Shown: positions 17,101 through 26,286 of the stretch, one piece after another | Layout of the letters: each line of letters opens with the position of its first letter | Position numbering within the stretch: position 1 is the stretch's first letter | Assembly: GCF_007990755.1 (NCBI RefSeq) | Contig: NZ_BJXA01000014.1 | Location: forward strand, 92,234 to 156,233 | Direction: 5' to 3' | DNA length: 64,000 nucleotides | From: Nocardia ninae NBRC 108245 | Lineage (GTDB): Bacteria > Actinomycetota > Actinomycetes > Mycobacteriales > Mycobacteriaceae | Notes under the pieces: generated by a model | Seen by the model: only the letters and a program-made list of their open reading frames with translations | What the model was told of the DNA's origin: nothing | Database searches by the model: none | Translations under genes and position numbers: made by a program

Positions 17101-18270
17101 GTGCAGCACAACATGCTTCTAGCGTGGCCGGATGATTTTCAGCTGACCGAAAACCCTATACCGATCCTCGTCCAGCTCGGTCTGACCTATCGCTGCAACC
17201 TCAAGTGCACCCACTGCTACGCCCTGTATCGGCGCTCCAGAGACGAATTCACCCTCACTGAGATTGAAAGCCTTGCCGATCAACTTTATGACGCGGGTAG
17301 CGCGAGCCTGGTCTACTCGCACGGGGAGAACATGATTCGGCGCGACTTCCACGATGCTGCCACGATCTTCCGTGACCGCGACTTCTATCAGACGCTGATG
17401 CTCAACGGGTTCTATGTGCGCACGCCCGATGATGCGGCGCGACTTGTCCAATCCGGCATCAACCGAACAATGGTGTCCATCGATAGCATCGACCCGACAG
17501 TGCACGACAAGGTCCGGGGCAAGTCCGGCGCGTTCGACGTCGCCGTCCGGGCACTGCGTCTGCTGAAGGACGCCGGGATACCCACCGTCGGCTTCTCTAC
17601 GACGATCGACACTCACAACTACGGGCAGGTCGAGCGAATCGCGGAATTCGCCCGCGACCTTGGTATTGACGCGGTCAGCTTCATGCAGAACCGCTACAAC
17701 CTCACCAATGTCTTCGATCGCGCTCTCTGGCCTACCTACCAGGCCGTATGCCGCACGCTGTATCAACTGATTCTCGACAATCAGGGAGTGCTGGACGTCT
17801 ACACCCACGACCCCTTTATGCTCACCGTGCTCGATGACCGGCTGACCGATCGTCGTGCCCGCGAAACCTTCATCGGCTCGAACCTGTGCAACGTCGCAAC
17901 CAGCATGGTCTCGATCGACCCGATCGGAAACGTCTCCGGGTGCAACTTCATCGAGGAAAGCATCGGCAATGTCCGGGACGAGCCCTTCCAGCAGATCTGG
18001 GACCGGCTGGTCAACCGGTATTCCGACCGAATCGAATCTCCGTCAGGCCCGTGCGGGTCATGTTCGGCACTTGGTCCGTGCATGGGTGGTTGCAAAGCTT
18101 TTCACTACAACGGCAAGTATGACGAGCGCTGCGGTGAGCAGCGGTTTGTCGACCAGGAGTCGCATCAGATCGGCACCAGCGACAAACCGATTCCGGTGAG
18201 CGCACCGGGTCGAGCGCCCGGCGTCTTCGTCGGACTGCCCCGTGTCCGGGTGAGCGAGGAGACACGATGA
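17101..18270 (+). CDS. radical SAM peptide-maturase-like enzyme with SPASM domain
   Basis: A 389-residue enzyme from a GTG at 17101 (ATG at 17113 also possible). The SAM-cleaving 4Fe-4S motif is C32-x3-C36-x2-C39 (RCNLKCTHCY). The C-terminal SPASM domain has the full set of cysteines: C263, C281, C318-x2-C321-x5-C327-x3-C331 and C344. These should bind two auxiliary Fe-S clusters. PqqE, MftC and sactionine synthases share this architecture and modify ribosomal peptides with a PqqD partner, which is encoded just upstream. Likely first modification: oxidation or cross-linking of the peptide. The chemistry cannot be told from sequence. Confidence 0.88.
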   Translation: MQHNMLLAWPDDFQLTENPIPILVQLGLTYRCNLKCTHCYALYRRSRDEFTLTEIESLADQLYDAGSASLVYSHGENMIRRDFHDAATIFRDRDFYQTLMLNGFYVRTPDDAARLVQSGINRTMVSIDSIDPTVHDKVRGKSGAFDVAVRALRLLKDAGIPTVGFSTTIDTHNYGQVERIAEFARDLGIDAVSFMQNRYNLTNVFDRALWPTYQAVCRTLYQLILDNQGVLDVYTHDPFMLTVLDDRLTDRRARETFIGSNLCNVATSMVSIDPIGNVSGCNFIEESIGNVRDEPFQQIWDRLVNRYSDRIESPSGPCGSCSALGPCMGGCKAFHYNGKYDERCGEQRFVDQESHQIGTSDKPIPVSAPGRAPGVFVGLPRVRVSEETR

Positions 18271-19661
18271 GGGTCCTGTTCGTGAATCCTCACTACACCC
18301 ACGACCCTCGCACGCTGTTGCTGCACCCGCCACTGGGCTACGCCTATATGGCCCGCGCGCTGAAGATGGCCGGCCACGACGTCGTCCATGTGGACCTGCC
18401 ATTTGAGGGCAACAGCCCAGAGGCGTTGATCCCACGTTTGGATGATCTGCGGCCGGACCTCATCGGAGTCACCTCTGTTGCTCAAAGCTACTTCCATGCG
18501 GTCGAATTGGCCCGCATCGCTCGATGCTGGAACCCGACTGTCCCGGTCGTGTTCGGCGGACCGCACGTGTCCTTCATCGCCACCGAGTGTCTCCAGCGGC
18601 ATCCCAGCGTCGACTACGTGCTGCTGTTCGACGCCGAGGAAAGCATCGTGTGCCTAGCCGATGCTCTCGCCGCGGGCGCTGCCTCGCACGATCTCGAGAA
18701 AGTCCCGGGCCTCGTCTTCCGCGACGGCTCCGGTATACGTGCGACAGCGCCAGCGCCCCCCGAAATGCAGCTGGACCGATACGGACAACCGGACCGCTCA
18801 ATCTTCGACCTGCGCAACTACCTGGACTACGACTACGAAACCGTGGTGATGACCGCTCGGGGATGTCCCAGCCGTTGCACCTTCTGCTCCACCACCATTG
18901 CCGGGCGCACCGCTCGCTGGAATAGCCCCGCTCACGTGGCCGACGAGATGGAAGCCGTTGCTGAGATGGGGTTCTCGTCGATCTTCTTCGGAGATGACAC
19001 CTTCTCCGGCGACCCCCGACGTGCCGTGGCAATCTGCGAAGAAATCAGTCGACGCAGGCTGGCGATCCCCTGGACAAGCAACATGCGCGCCCAAGACGCA
19101 CGCCCCCACGTCCTCGATGCCATCCGTGAGGCGGGCGCATATCGGGTGTTCGTCGGCTTCGAATCGATCCAGGAGCATACCCTTCGATTGGTCAAGAAGG
19201 GAACTTCGCCCGCGCGGCTGTATAAAACCGCCCAGCGGATCATGGATGCCGGGCTGGAACTACACGCCTCCTTCATCGTCGGGGCACCCGGCGACACCCC
19301 GGAAACACTTTCGGCCACCATGGATTTCATCAGGTTGGTCAACCCGACAGTCGCCACATTCAACGTGATGGAGCCGCGCCCCGGGACCGACCTGTTCGCC
19401 AACCCGGCCAAGTACGGGATCACCATTCCTGACCGCTACTGGTATGAAACAACCGACTGGCTGCACCTGCCGGTATGTCACAACGATTCGATGTCCGCGA
19501 CCGACATTCGCGACTGGGTCAGCCGCTGCTACGACGAGTTCTGCGACCCCGACTTCCGATCAACCGATCACCTCCAACGCCTCACCCCCGTTCGTAAGCA
19601 TTGGGACGAAGCCGCAGAAAAGGTTCAGCGCCATCTCCCCCTGACAACGGCACGCCGATGA
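18267..19661 (+). CDS. B12-binding-domain radical SAM enzyme
   Basis: A 464-residue class B-type radical SAM protein that overlaps the previous gene (ATGA). Residues 1-140 form the Rossmann-like cobalamin-binding domain (MRVLFVNPHY start, PVVFGGPHVSF). The radical SAM core follows with C200-x3-C204-x2-C207 (RGCPSRCTFCS) and a GDDTFSG region. Enzymes of this type often methylate unactivated carbons but some do other chemistry. In this operon a C-methylation of the peptide or product is the simplest guess. Confidence 0.85.
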   Translation: MRVLFVNPHYTHDPRTLLLHPPLGYAYMARALKMAGHDVVHVDLPFEGNSPEALIPRLDDLRPDLIGVTSVAQSYFHAVELARIARCWNPTVPVVFGGPHVSFIATECLQRHPSVDYVLLFDAEESIVCLADALAAGAASHDLEKVPGLVFRDGSGIRATAPAPPEMQLDRYGQPDRSIFDLRNYLDYDYETVVMTARGCPSRCTFCSTTIAGRTARWNSPAHVADEMEAVAEMGFSSIFFGDDTFSGDPRRAVAICEEISRRRLAIPWTSNMRAQDARPHVLDAIREAGAYRVFVGFESIQEHTLRLVKKGTSPARLYKTAQRIMDAGLELHASFIVGAPGDTPETLSATMDFIRLVNPTVATFNVMEPRPGTDLFANPAKYGITIPDRYWYETTDWLHLPVCHNDSMSATDIRDWVSRCYDEFCDPDFRSTDHLQRLTPVRKHWDEAAEKVQRHLPLTTARR

Positions 19662-20665
19662 CTATCCGGATCGCGCTCGTCGGCGCTGGCCTTGCCGCTC
19701 GCTCACACGCCTTGGACATAATCACCGATCCGACAATGGAACTCACCGGAGTCACTGCGAGGAGCGCTGCCTCAGCCCGAGCGTTCACCGCCATATTCGG
19801 CGGGACCATCTACCCTGACGTCGAGGCAATTGTCGATGACGATCGCGTCAACGCTGTCGTTGTCGCAGTACCGCCCTCCGCGGTCCTCGGAGTCACCGAG
19901 CAACTAGATATCAACAAGCCCTGCCTCGTCGAGAAGCCAATCGTGACAACCGACAGCGAACGCGACCGCCTGTCGAACCTTGCCCAGCGATTCACTCACC
20001 TCATTGCGCCCTTCAATCGCCGCTATCAGCCCCACATCCGTCAAGCCGCCAACATGATCGAGTCTGGCCTGATCGGAAACGTGGTCGATGTCAATGCCCA
20101 GTGGCGGGGTCCGTACCGTTCACGCTTCGCCAACGACGGCGGAACCTATCGCGGCTCTGCCGGGCCCCGACACGGGGTACTCGTCGACACCGGTAGTCAT
20201 GCACTCGATCTGATCTCGATGCTGGTCGGCTACACCCATCCGATCCACGTGCTAGGCGGGCTCACCTGTAACGACCGCGGAGCCGACATAGCAGCCGAGC
20301 TCGAGATCGCCGCCGGAACCACAATCCGTCTGACGGTGACCGATGACCCGAACGCTCCCGAATGCGGCGGCTGGGCCGTCGTGGTGAACGGTGCCGCCGG
20401 ATCGCTAACCGTGGACAGCCGTGGCAGCCAGGTCCGCACGACGAGCTCTGGCACGCTGCAAGGCTTTCGCGCTGAACCGATGCACCGACCTGTCAGCGAT
20501 CTTGCCCGGATGGCGGACGGTATTGCCCCGCTCGGGTCGCCGATGGCCGAGGTCTTGACCGTCAGCGACGTCATCATCGCCGCCCACGACCACAACCAAC
20601 AGCGCCGAGCCCGATGGAAACGTCCCCGCGGCAAAGCACTGGGCCGACTCAACGGCGCCTGCTGA
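19658..20665 (+). CDS. Gfo/Idh/MocA-family NAD(P)-dependent oxidoreductase
   Basis: A 335-residue protein from an ATG overlapping the previous stop (ATGA). The N-terminus has the dinucleotide-binding motif ALVGAGLAARSHA and a VEKP motif (LVEKPIV) containing the conserved Lys-Pro. The C-terminal alpha/beta domain includes HGVLVDTGSHALDLISML. Members oxidise or reduce sugars, imines or ketones. In this cluster it may act on a product made by the radical SAM or oxygenase steps. The substrate is unknown. Confidence 0.85.
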   Translation: MTIRIALVGAGLAARSHALDIITDPTMELTGVTARSAASARAFTAIFGGTIYPDVEAIVDDDRVNAVVVAVPPSAVLGVTEQLDINKPCLVEKPIVTTDSERDRLSNLAQRFTHLIAPFNRRYQPHIRQAANMIESGLIGNVVDVNAQWRGPYRSRFANDGGTYRGSAGPRHGVLVDTGSHALDLISMLVGYTHPIHVLGGLTCNDRGADIAAELEIAAGTTIRLTVTDDPNAPECGGWAVVVNGAAGSLTVDSRGSQVRTTSSGTLQGFRAEPMHRPVSDLARMADGIAPLGSPMAEVLTVSDVIIAAHDHNQQRRARWKRPRGKALGRLNGAC

Positions 20666-20683
20666 CTCGAAGGGGAGCCCTCT

Positions 20684-21403
20684 GTGCAACAACCGCAGTT
20701 CGATTTCACACATAAGCCGCCGGAAGTGGGTGCATGTCGAACTACGTCCGTGGTGCCGCTCGGTGACCGCGTTGGCGCCGTCCGCGTCGAGCAGTTCTTC
20801 AATGACCAAGCCACAGCATTGCTTACACCGTTTCTGCACGGCGACCTTGTCTATGAGCGGGATGAGATCGGCGATCAGAAGCTCGTCAGTCGCGCGTCAC
20901 GCCAGGGTGATTTGCCCGACGACCCGCTCGTTCAGCGTTCCTCGACACTCGATGCTGACTCGGCTCTCGCTGTGTTGAATACATTCGGCAGTTCCTGGTT
21001 CATAGAGCAGCTCGGGGATTGGCTCAATACCCCCCTGCGAATGCTGCGGCCACCGACGCCCTACCGCATGGACGTCGGGGACTACGTCGAACCACACGAT
21101 GACCACCCTTCACCGGAATTCCGGCTATCGGTGACCTACAACCTGACCGCCAACTGGCAACCAGGCGATGGCGGTGAAACCGTTGTCGGCCTTGTCGAGG
21201 CGGTCACCGAGTTCGATCACCCCGATTTCCCATTCCCACTCAAGACATGGACCCTCGGCACTGGTGCGCAGTCACTTGAACCCGTCTTCAATTCCGTGTT
21301 GCTGCTCCCACTGTCAGACGAGCAGGCCCATGCCGTCCGCCCGGTTCGCCGAGCATCGCGGTACTCGATCACCACCCTCTACGGCGACAGGACCTCCCAT
21401 TGA
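20684..21403 (+). CDS. 2-oxoglutarate/Fe(II) oxygenase, prolyl-4-hydroxylase-like
   Basis: A 239-residue protein from a GTG behind AAGGGGAG, 18 bases after the oxidoreductase. It has the metal-binding facial triad: H138-D-D140 (PHDDHP) and H216 (AHAVRPV). R226 (SRYSITTLY) is the expected 2-oxoglutarate-binding Arg. The segment LSVTYNLTANWQPGDGGET is typical of the prolyl hydroxylase-like group. It probably hydroxylates a carbon of the peptide or released amino acid. Confidence 0.82.
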   Translation: MQQPQFDFTHKPPEVGACRTTSVVPLGDRVGAVRVEQFFNDQATALLTPFLHGDLVYERDEIGDQKLVSRASRQGDLPDDPLVQRSSTLDADSALAVLNTFGSSWFIEQLGDWLNTPLRMLRPPTPYRMDVGDYVEPHDDHPSPEFRLSVTYNLTANWQPGDGGETVVGLVEAVTEFDHPDFPFPLKTWTLGTGAQSLEPVFNSVLLLPLSDEQAHAVRPVRRASRYSITTLYGDRTSH

Positions 21404-22320
21404 CTGCGTCTCTGCTGACCGAGGACGAGCGACACCACTGGGACACCTTCGGCTACCTGCATTTCCGCAACGTGCTTGCACCGAACGAGACACATCAGCT
21501 GCATCGTTCATTGACAGCGGTGCACACCCGCTCCACCGACACTGCGGACCGGCACCAGCACTGGGAGGATCTGTTCGACGCTGGCAACGATCGGGATCTG
21601 AGTATCGCCAACGCCGTCTCACATTGTGACGAGATCGGTTCTCTCCTAGACCATCCCGGCGTCTTCGGGAAGATCCTCGGTCTCATGGGACCGTATGTGC
21701 AGGTTCTGGGATCCGAAGCGTTCTTCCGTTACCCCTACTCCGAGCCGTTGGTCGACTTCCACACCGACCAGGGGCCATCGCTACGCCAAGCCGCGCCCGC
21801 CGCAGGCAAAGAGATCCAGCTCAAGATCCAATTCTTCCTGACCGATCTAACCCAACCGGACCACGGAAACTTCACTGTCGCACCAGGTTCACACCGCGCA
21901 GACTTTCCCGGCAAAGTCGCCTACACCCAAGTGAACGACCCAGTCCAGATCCTGGCCAACGCCGGGGATGCGGTGATCTTCCCTTTATCGCTGGGTCACG
22001 GCGTCGCCCGGAACCATTGCCCGGCCACCCGAGTCAGCGTGGTGCTCAGATATGGCCAAATCTTCTGCCGCCCAGTCGATTACTGGAAGATGCCAGCCGA
22101 GGTTTTGAACCGGCTGTCGCCGCGCCAGCGACGACTACTCGGCGACCTCGGGGCACGTCAACGCCCCGGAGACGTCTACGGCCAGATACCTGACCAGCTG
22201 AAGCTGATCTACGGGCAGGAGTGGTTAGCCACCAGGGATGCGCAACTAGATCTTCACGCGGGCCACCATGACCAAGCTGCGTACGAGGACCTGTCGCGAG
22301 GAGCAAGTCAGCATGCCTGA
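21400..22320 (+). CDS. phytanoyl-CoA dioxygenase (PhyH)-family oxygenase
   Basis: A 306-residue non-heme iron enzyme starting at TTG inside the previous stop (TTGA). The motif is H121-x-D123 (DFHTDQG), with H200 (SLGHGVARN) and R211 as the second His and the 2-oxoglutarate Arg. The N-terminal WDTFGYLHFRNVL is the usual PhyH opening. It is a second 2-oxoglutarate oxygenase in the same operon, so at least two oxidations are likely. The carbamoyltransferase start overlaps it by eight bases. Confidence 0.82.
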   Translation: MTASLLTEDERHHWDTFGYLHFRNVLAPNETHQLHRSLTAVHTRSTDTADRHQHWEDLFDAGNDRDLSIANAVSHCDEIGSLLDHPGVFGKILGLMGPYVQVLGSEAFFRYPYSEPLVDFHTDQGPSLRQAAPAAGKEIQLKIQFFLTDLTQPDHGNFTVAPGSHRADFPGKVAYTQVNDPVQILANAGDAVIFPLSLGHGVARNHCPATRVSVVLRYGQIFCRPVDYWKMPAEVLNRLSPRQRRLLGDLGARQRPGDVYGQIPDQLKLIYGQEWLATRDAQLDLHAGHHDQAAYEDLSRGASQHA

Positions 22321-24091
22321 AGTCGTACTGGGAGTGAATCTCACCCGGACCAGCGACGGCATTCCCCTCGACGATGGTGCCGCGGCACTACTCGAAGACG
22401 GCGTGGTGACGGTGGCGATCGCCGAGGAGCGCCTCGTGCGACGCAAACACGCAGGCGGCGTCGTCAACGCCGTGCGCTACTGCCTTGCCACTCGCGGACT
22501 GGAACTGCACGACGTCGATCGTGTCGCTGTCAGCCTGTGTTGTGACCTACCGCCCGAGCCTGCGATGGCGTTGTCTCAGCTGAGATCCGAAGGACTTGCC
22601 GTCCGCGAAGACCAACTGGTCGTCGTTCCCTCGCATCATCTTTCTCACGCAGCCAGCGCGTTCTACCCGAGCCCGTTCGAAGACGCCGTGGTGATCGTGG
22701 CCGACAACGAAGGCACCATCATCGGCGATCGAACACGAACCCACTACTGGCACAACCGACTCGAACGCACCAGCGTCTTCATCGGGCGCGGAACCGAACT
22801 ACAACTCTTGCGCCGCTATGGTGACGAGCCCGGACAGCTCAGCCTCGGTGCAACCTACAACCACTTCATCAAGTGGCTAGGGTTCCGGACTCACCATGAG
22901 GCTGGCCAAGTCATGGCGCTGGCCGCGTACGGGAGCGGCAAGCTCAGCAGCGTCGAGATATTCACCTCGATCAACGATGGCTTTCGTTGCCTTCTACAGC
23001 CAGCCCTGCTTACCAACCAGGTCGAGGAGCATAAGACCGGTCCGCCTGACGAATTCGATATCGAGGCCGCACGACTCCTGCAGGCTGACGCAGTCCGAGC
23101 CCTGATCATGGAGCAGTCCGGCATCGATATCGGCGCCGGTCGCAGTTCCTGCTACGAGCCCGATCAGACCCAATGTGACGTCGCGGAGCTGATCCAATCC
23201 GAACTACAGCATGCCCTCGTCGAGCTCGTGCGGTCCACCATCGACGAGACCGGCATCCAGCGAGTCTGTCTGGCAGGAGGCGTCGCTCTGAACTGTGTGG
23301 CAAACACGATGATCGCCCAGTTGAATGAGATCGAGGAGCTCTACATCCAACCGGCCGCAGGCGATGTCGGGCAACCACTCGGAAACGCGCTGTTGGCATA
23401 TCACCACACGAAAAGGCGTCCTCGGCACTGGACGATGCCGACATGCGCGCTGGGCCGCTCTTACCCCACATCAGAGGTCGACGCTGTCCTAGAGCGATGC
23501 TCAGACCGGATCGCTACCGAGACGATCGACGATCCAGCAGCGACCGCCGCCCTGCTTCTCACGCAGCAGTTGACTATCGGATGGTTCAGCGGAGGAAGCG
23601 AGTTCGGCCCCCGTGGGCTCGGACGCCGCAGCGTGCTGGGCGATCCCCGATCCGCCGAGACAAAAACCCGGCTCGACAACCTTCACAAACTTCGGGCACC
23701 GTTTCGTCCCTATGCACCGAGCGTCCTAGCTGAGGAAGTTTCCGCCTGGTTCGACGTCGACGATCGGTTCACCCGAACTGCGGCGCAACCAATGTCGGCC
23801 ATGCTGGTGGCACCCAAGCTGCGGGAAGACAGATCCCATCTGGTTCCAGCAGTTGCCTTTACCGACGGCACCGCACGACTACAGGCCGTGACCGCCCATG
23901 AAAACCCGCTCTACTACAGACTCATTCGCCACTTCGCCAGGCTCACCGGTATCCCGATGGTCCTCAACACCTCTTTCAACGCCAGCGGTGATCCTGTTGT
24001 CGAGACCCCGGAAGATGCCATAGAAAGCATGCTCAAAATGCGGTTGGACGCGCTGATCATCGACCGTCGACTGGTGCGCGCGAAGGGATGA
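22313..24091 (+). CDS. carbamoyltransferase, NodU/CmcH family
   Basis: A 592-residue enzyme; the ATG at 22313 has GAGGAG upstream. The N-terminal Kae1-like domain begins VVLGVNLTRTSDG and contains HHLSHAASAFYPSPFEDAVVI and ADNEG. The C-terminal domain has FGPRGLGRRSVLGDPR and a late GIPMVLNTSFN. Family members transfer a carbamoyl group from carbamoyl phosphate to hydroxyl groups of natural products (nodulation factors, cephamycin, tobramycin). A hydroxyl made by one of the two upstream oxygenases is a plausible acceptor. Confidence 0.9.
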   Translation: MPEVVLGVNLTRTSDGIPLDDGAAALLEDGVVTVAIAEERLVRRKHAGGVVNAVRYCLATRGLELHDVDRVAVSLCCDLPPEPAMALSQLRSEGLAVREDQLVVVPSHHLSHAASAFYPSPFEDAVVIVADNEGTIIGDRTRTHYWHNRLERTSVFIGRGTELQLLRRYGDEPGQLSLGATYNHFIKWLGFRTHHEAGQVMALAAYGSGKLSSVEIFTSINDGFRCLLQPALLTNQVEEHKTGPPDEFDIEAARLLQADAVRALIMEQSGIDIGAGRSSCYEPDQTQCDVAELIQSELQHALVELVRSTIDETGIQRVCLAGGVALNCVANTMIAQLNEIEELYIQPAAGDVGQPLGNALLAYHHTKRRPRHWTMPTCALGRSYPTSEVDAVLERCSDRIATETIDDPAATAALLLTQQLTIGWFSGGSEFGPRGLGRRSVLGDPRSAETKTRLDNLHKLRAPFRPYAPSVLAEEVSAWFDVDDRFTRTAAQPMSAMLVAPKLREDRSHLVPAVAFTDGTARLQAVTAHENPLYYRLIRHFARLTGIPMVLNTSFNASGDPVVETPEDAIESMLKMRLDALIIDRRLVRAKG

Positions 24092-24882
24092 CGATGTTCG
24101 ATGCCGAGAACATCGCCGCGCAACGCGAGGCTGAGTACTACGACCTCGTCACCGACTGGCGCCACGATGCCGACTTCTTCACAGCTCTCGCCAAAGAACA
24201 CGGCGGCCCCATCCTGGAACTCGGATGCGGGACCGGCCGAATCACCCTGCAGATTGCCCGGACAGGAATCACGATCGAGGGCCTCGACCTGGGAGTGGAA
24301 CGACTCCGCATCGCAGAGGCCGCCAACAGCGCACTGCCTCCGCAGATGCAAGCCCGGTTCCATCACGCCGACATGCGGACCTTTGTCCTCGATCACACAT
24401 TTCGCATGGCAATGTTTCCCTACCGAGTGCTGCAGGAGCTGACCACGGTCGCCGACAAGATGGATTGCCTTCGGCAGGTCCACGCTCACCTCGACCACGA
24501 CGGGCTCCTTCTCATCGACAACTACTCTCCCTCCATCCCGTACCTAGCTGCCGACCCAAGTCACTGCACAACCAGTTGCGAGAAGCTCGGACCGGCCGGC
24601 GAAACGATCCGATACACGCAACTCGTGCTCTCCCGCGACTACAGCAACCAGACTCAACAACTGCAGGTCGTCTACGACATCAGCTATCTGGACGAGTCGA
24701 CCGAGCACTTCGTCATCCCCTACGAAACGAGTTACATGTTCCGATTCGAGCTTGAGCACCTGCTGTCGCGATGCGGATTCACCGTCTGCTCTGTGTGGGG
24801 CGGGTACGGCTTCGAACCGTTCGCAGACGATTCCCCCGGAGAACTGATCGTGCTTGCCCAACGCGCCGACCAGCCGATGTAG
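24088..24882 (+). CDS. class I SAM-dependent methyltransferase
   Basis: A 264-residue protein starting in the stop of the carbamoyltransferase. It has the SAM-binding motif I ILELGCGTGRITL (about residues 42-54), an acidic EGLDLG after the second strand, and a later HHADMRTF. The C-terminus (FVIPYETSYMFRFELEHLLSRCGF) is typical of small-molecule methyltransferases. It is the last tailoring enzyme before the HisRS gene. N- or O-methylation cannot be distinguished. Confidence 0.82.
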   Translation: MTMFDAENIAAQREAEYYDLVTDWRHDADFFTALAKEHGGPILELGCGTGRITLQIARTGITIEGLDLGVERLRIAEAANSALPPQMQARFHHADMRTFVLDHTFRMAMFPYRVLQELTTVADKMDCLRQVHAHLDHDGLLLIDNYSPSIPYLAADPSHCTTSCEKLGPAGETIRYTQLVLSRDYSNQTQQLQVVYDISYLDESTEHFVIPYETSYMFRFELEHLLSRCGFTVCSVWGGYGFEPFADDSPGELIVLAQRADQPM

Positions 24883-24954
24883 GCCACCGCCTACCATCTC
24901 CGATGTACCGCGAGCATCCCCGCGGTGAGGAATCGAACGAGCGAAGGACCACTG

Positions 24955-26223
24955 GTGAAAGCCGACAACAGCCCCGCCCGCGGAATGAGGGACCTGCTCC
25001 CCGCCGACGTCGCGACCCGGGACCATGTGCTGGAGGCAATCACGAGGACCTACCGCGATTTCGGTTACCAACGCATCGAGACACCAGCACTGGAAGACAT
25101 CAATCGGCTGCAAGGCGGCCAAGGCGGCGAAAACGAAAAGCTGATCTACCAGGTGCTCAAGCGCGGCCTGCCCGAGGAACCCGAGCCCGGTACGCAAATC
25201 CGGGACATGGTCGACCTCGGTCTGCGGTTCGACCTTACGGTCCCGCTGACTCGGTTCTACGGCAACAATCACGCTCAGCTGCCAACACCGTTCCGATCTC
25301 TACAGATCGGACCTGTCTGGCGAGCCGAACGACCACAAAAAGGCCGTTTCCGTCAGTTCTACCAATGCGACATCGACATGATCGGTGAGCCCACCGTCTT
25401 GGCAGAAGCCGAGCTCATCGAGGCAACAACCGCAGCCCTGGCCGCAGTCGGACTGGACGACCTCACCGTCCGTCTCTCCGATCGCCGCTTCCTGACCGCC
25501 CTCGCAGCCGATGCCGGACTACCCGAGCAGTCCTGGGATCGGTTCTTCATCGTGCTCGACAAACTCGACAAGATCGGCTGGGACGGAGTCCGTGCCGAAC
25601 TCGATAACGCCGGAATGCCCTCCGACACAACCACAGTCGTTATCGACAAGATCGACAGCCTCAACGACGTCGCTGGCGACAAACTCGCCGATACGCTCAC
25701 TGACACCCTGCCTGGTCTGTCGAGCGAAGTGATCGCCGACATCGCGACCACCACCGCGAGTCTGGATCGGCTCTCAGCACACCGATCACTGAAATGGCAG
25801 TTCGACCCCACACTCGTCCGCGGCATGGGCTACTACACCGGGCAGATCTTCGAGATCACCCACCCGGAGATGTCCAGCTCGGTTGCCGGCGGTGGCCGAT
25901 ACGACAAGCTGATCGGCCGTTCTCTCGGCAAGGACGTCCCGGCCTGCGGGTTTTCGATCGGATTCGAGCGCATCGTCGGCCTGCTGAGTAACGAGGCCCA
26001 GCGACATGCAACAGCCGTCCTCGCTGATCCCGACATTGCCGTCGCCGACGTCCTCGCGGTCGCGCGTGATCTGAGGTCTCAAGACCGCGTGGTCGAAGTC
26101 GTACGTCGAAGCGGCAAGCTTGGTGCGCAACTGAAGCGACTTCAAACTGCCGGGTTCGAAACATTCGTGACGATTGAGAGCGACGGAGGAACGATCGTCG
26201 TCAGCGAGGAACGAACCGTCTGA
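24955..26223 (+). CDS. histidyl-tRNA synthetase, atypical type, in the biosynthetic operon
   Basis: A 422-residue class II synthetase from a GTG with GAAGGACC upstream. It has motif 2 RAERPQKGRFRQFYQ (from R123), HisA-like LVRGMGYYTG (287-296), GGGRYDKLIG (312-321) and motif 3 GFSIGFERI. All expected catalytic segments are intact. The substrate region reads LRFDLTVP (90-97), the form usual in eukaryotes, archaea and some bacteria. Actinobacterial housekeeping HisRS normally has LRPEGT there. It is 72 bases after the methyltransferase and before the operon terminator. Likely self-resistance or supply of His-tRNA for the pathway. Its presence suggests a second copy elsewhere. Confidence 0.88.
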   Translation: MKADNSPARGMRDLLPADVATRDHVLEAITRTYRDFGYQRIETPALEDINRLQGGQGGENEKLIYQVLKRGLPEEPEPGTQIRDMVDLGLRFDLTVPLTRFYGNNHAQLPTPFRSLQIGPVWRAERPQKGRFRQFYQCDIDMIGEPTVLAEAELIEATTAALAAVGLDDLTVRLSDRRFLTALAADAGLPEQSWDRFFIVLDKLDKIGWDGVRAELDNAGMPSDTTTVVIDKIDSLNDVAGDKLADTLTDTLPGLSSEVIADIATTTASLDRLSAHRSLKWQFDPTLVRGMGYYTGQIFEITHPEMSSSVAGGGRYDKLIGRSLGKDVPACGFSIGFERIVGLLSNEAQRHATAVLADPDIAVADVLAVARDLRSQDRVVEVVRRSGKLGAQLKRLQTAGFETFVTIESDGGTIVVSEERTV

Positions 26224-26241
26224 AGCAGGAAAGCGCAAAGT

Positions 26242-26273
26242 AGATAGGCCGGTTCCGAACGGACCGCCTATCT
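26242..26273. terminator. hairpin between the HisRS and DUF397 genes
   Basis: Stem AGATAGGC / GCCTATCT extended by imperfect GGT-CCG / CGG-ACC pairing. It closes the rightward biosynthetic operon and the leftward regulator pair. Confidence 0.65.
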
Positions 26274-26286
26274 GTACTGTCTTCGG

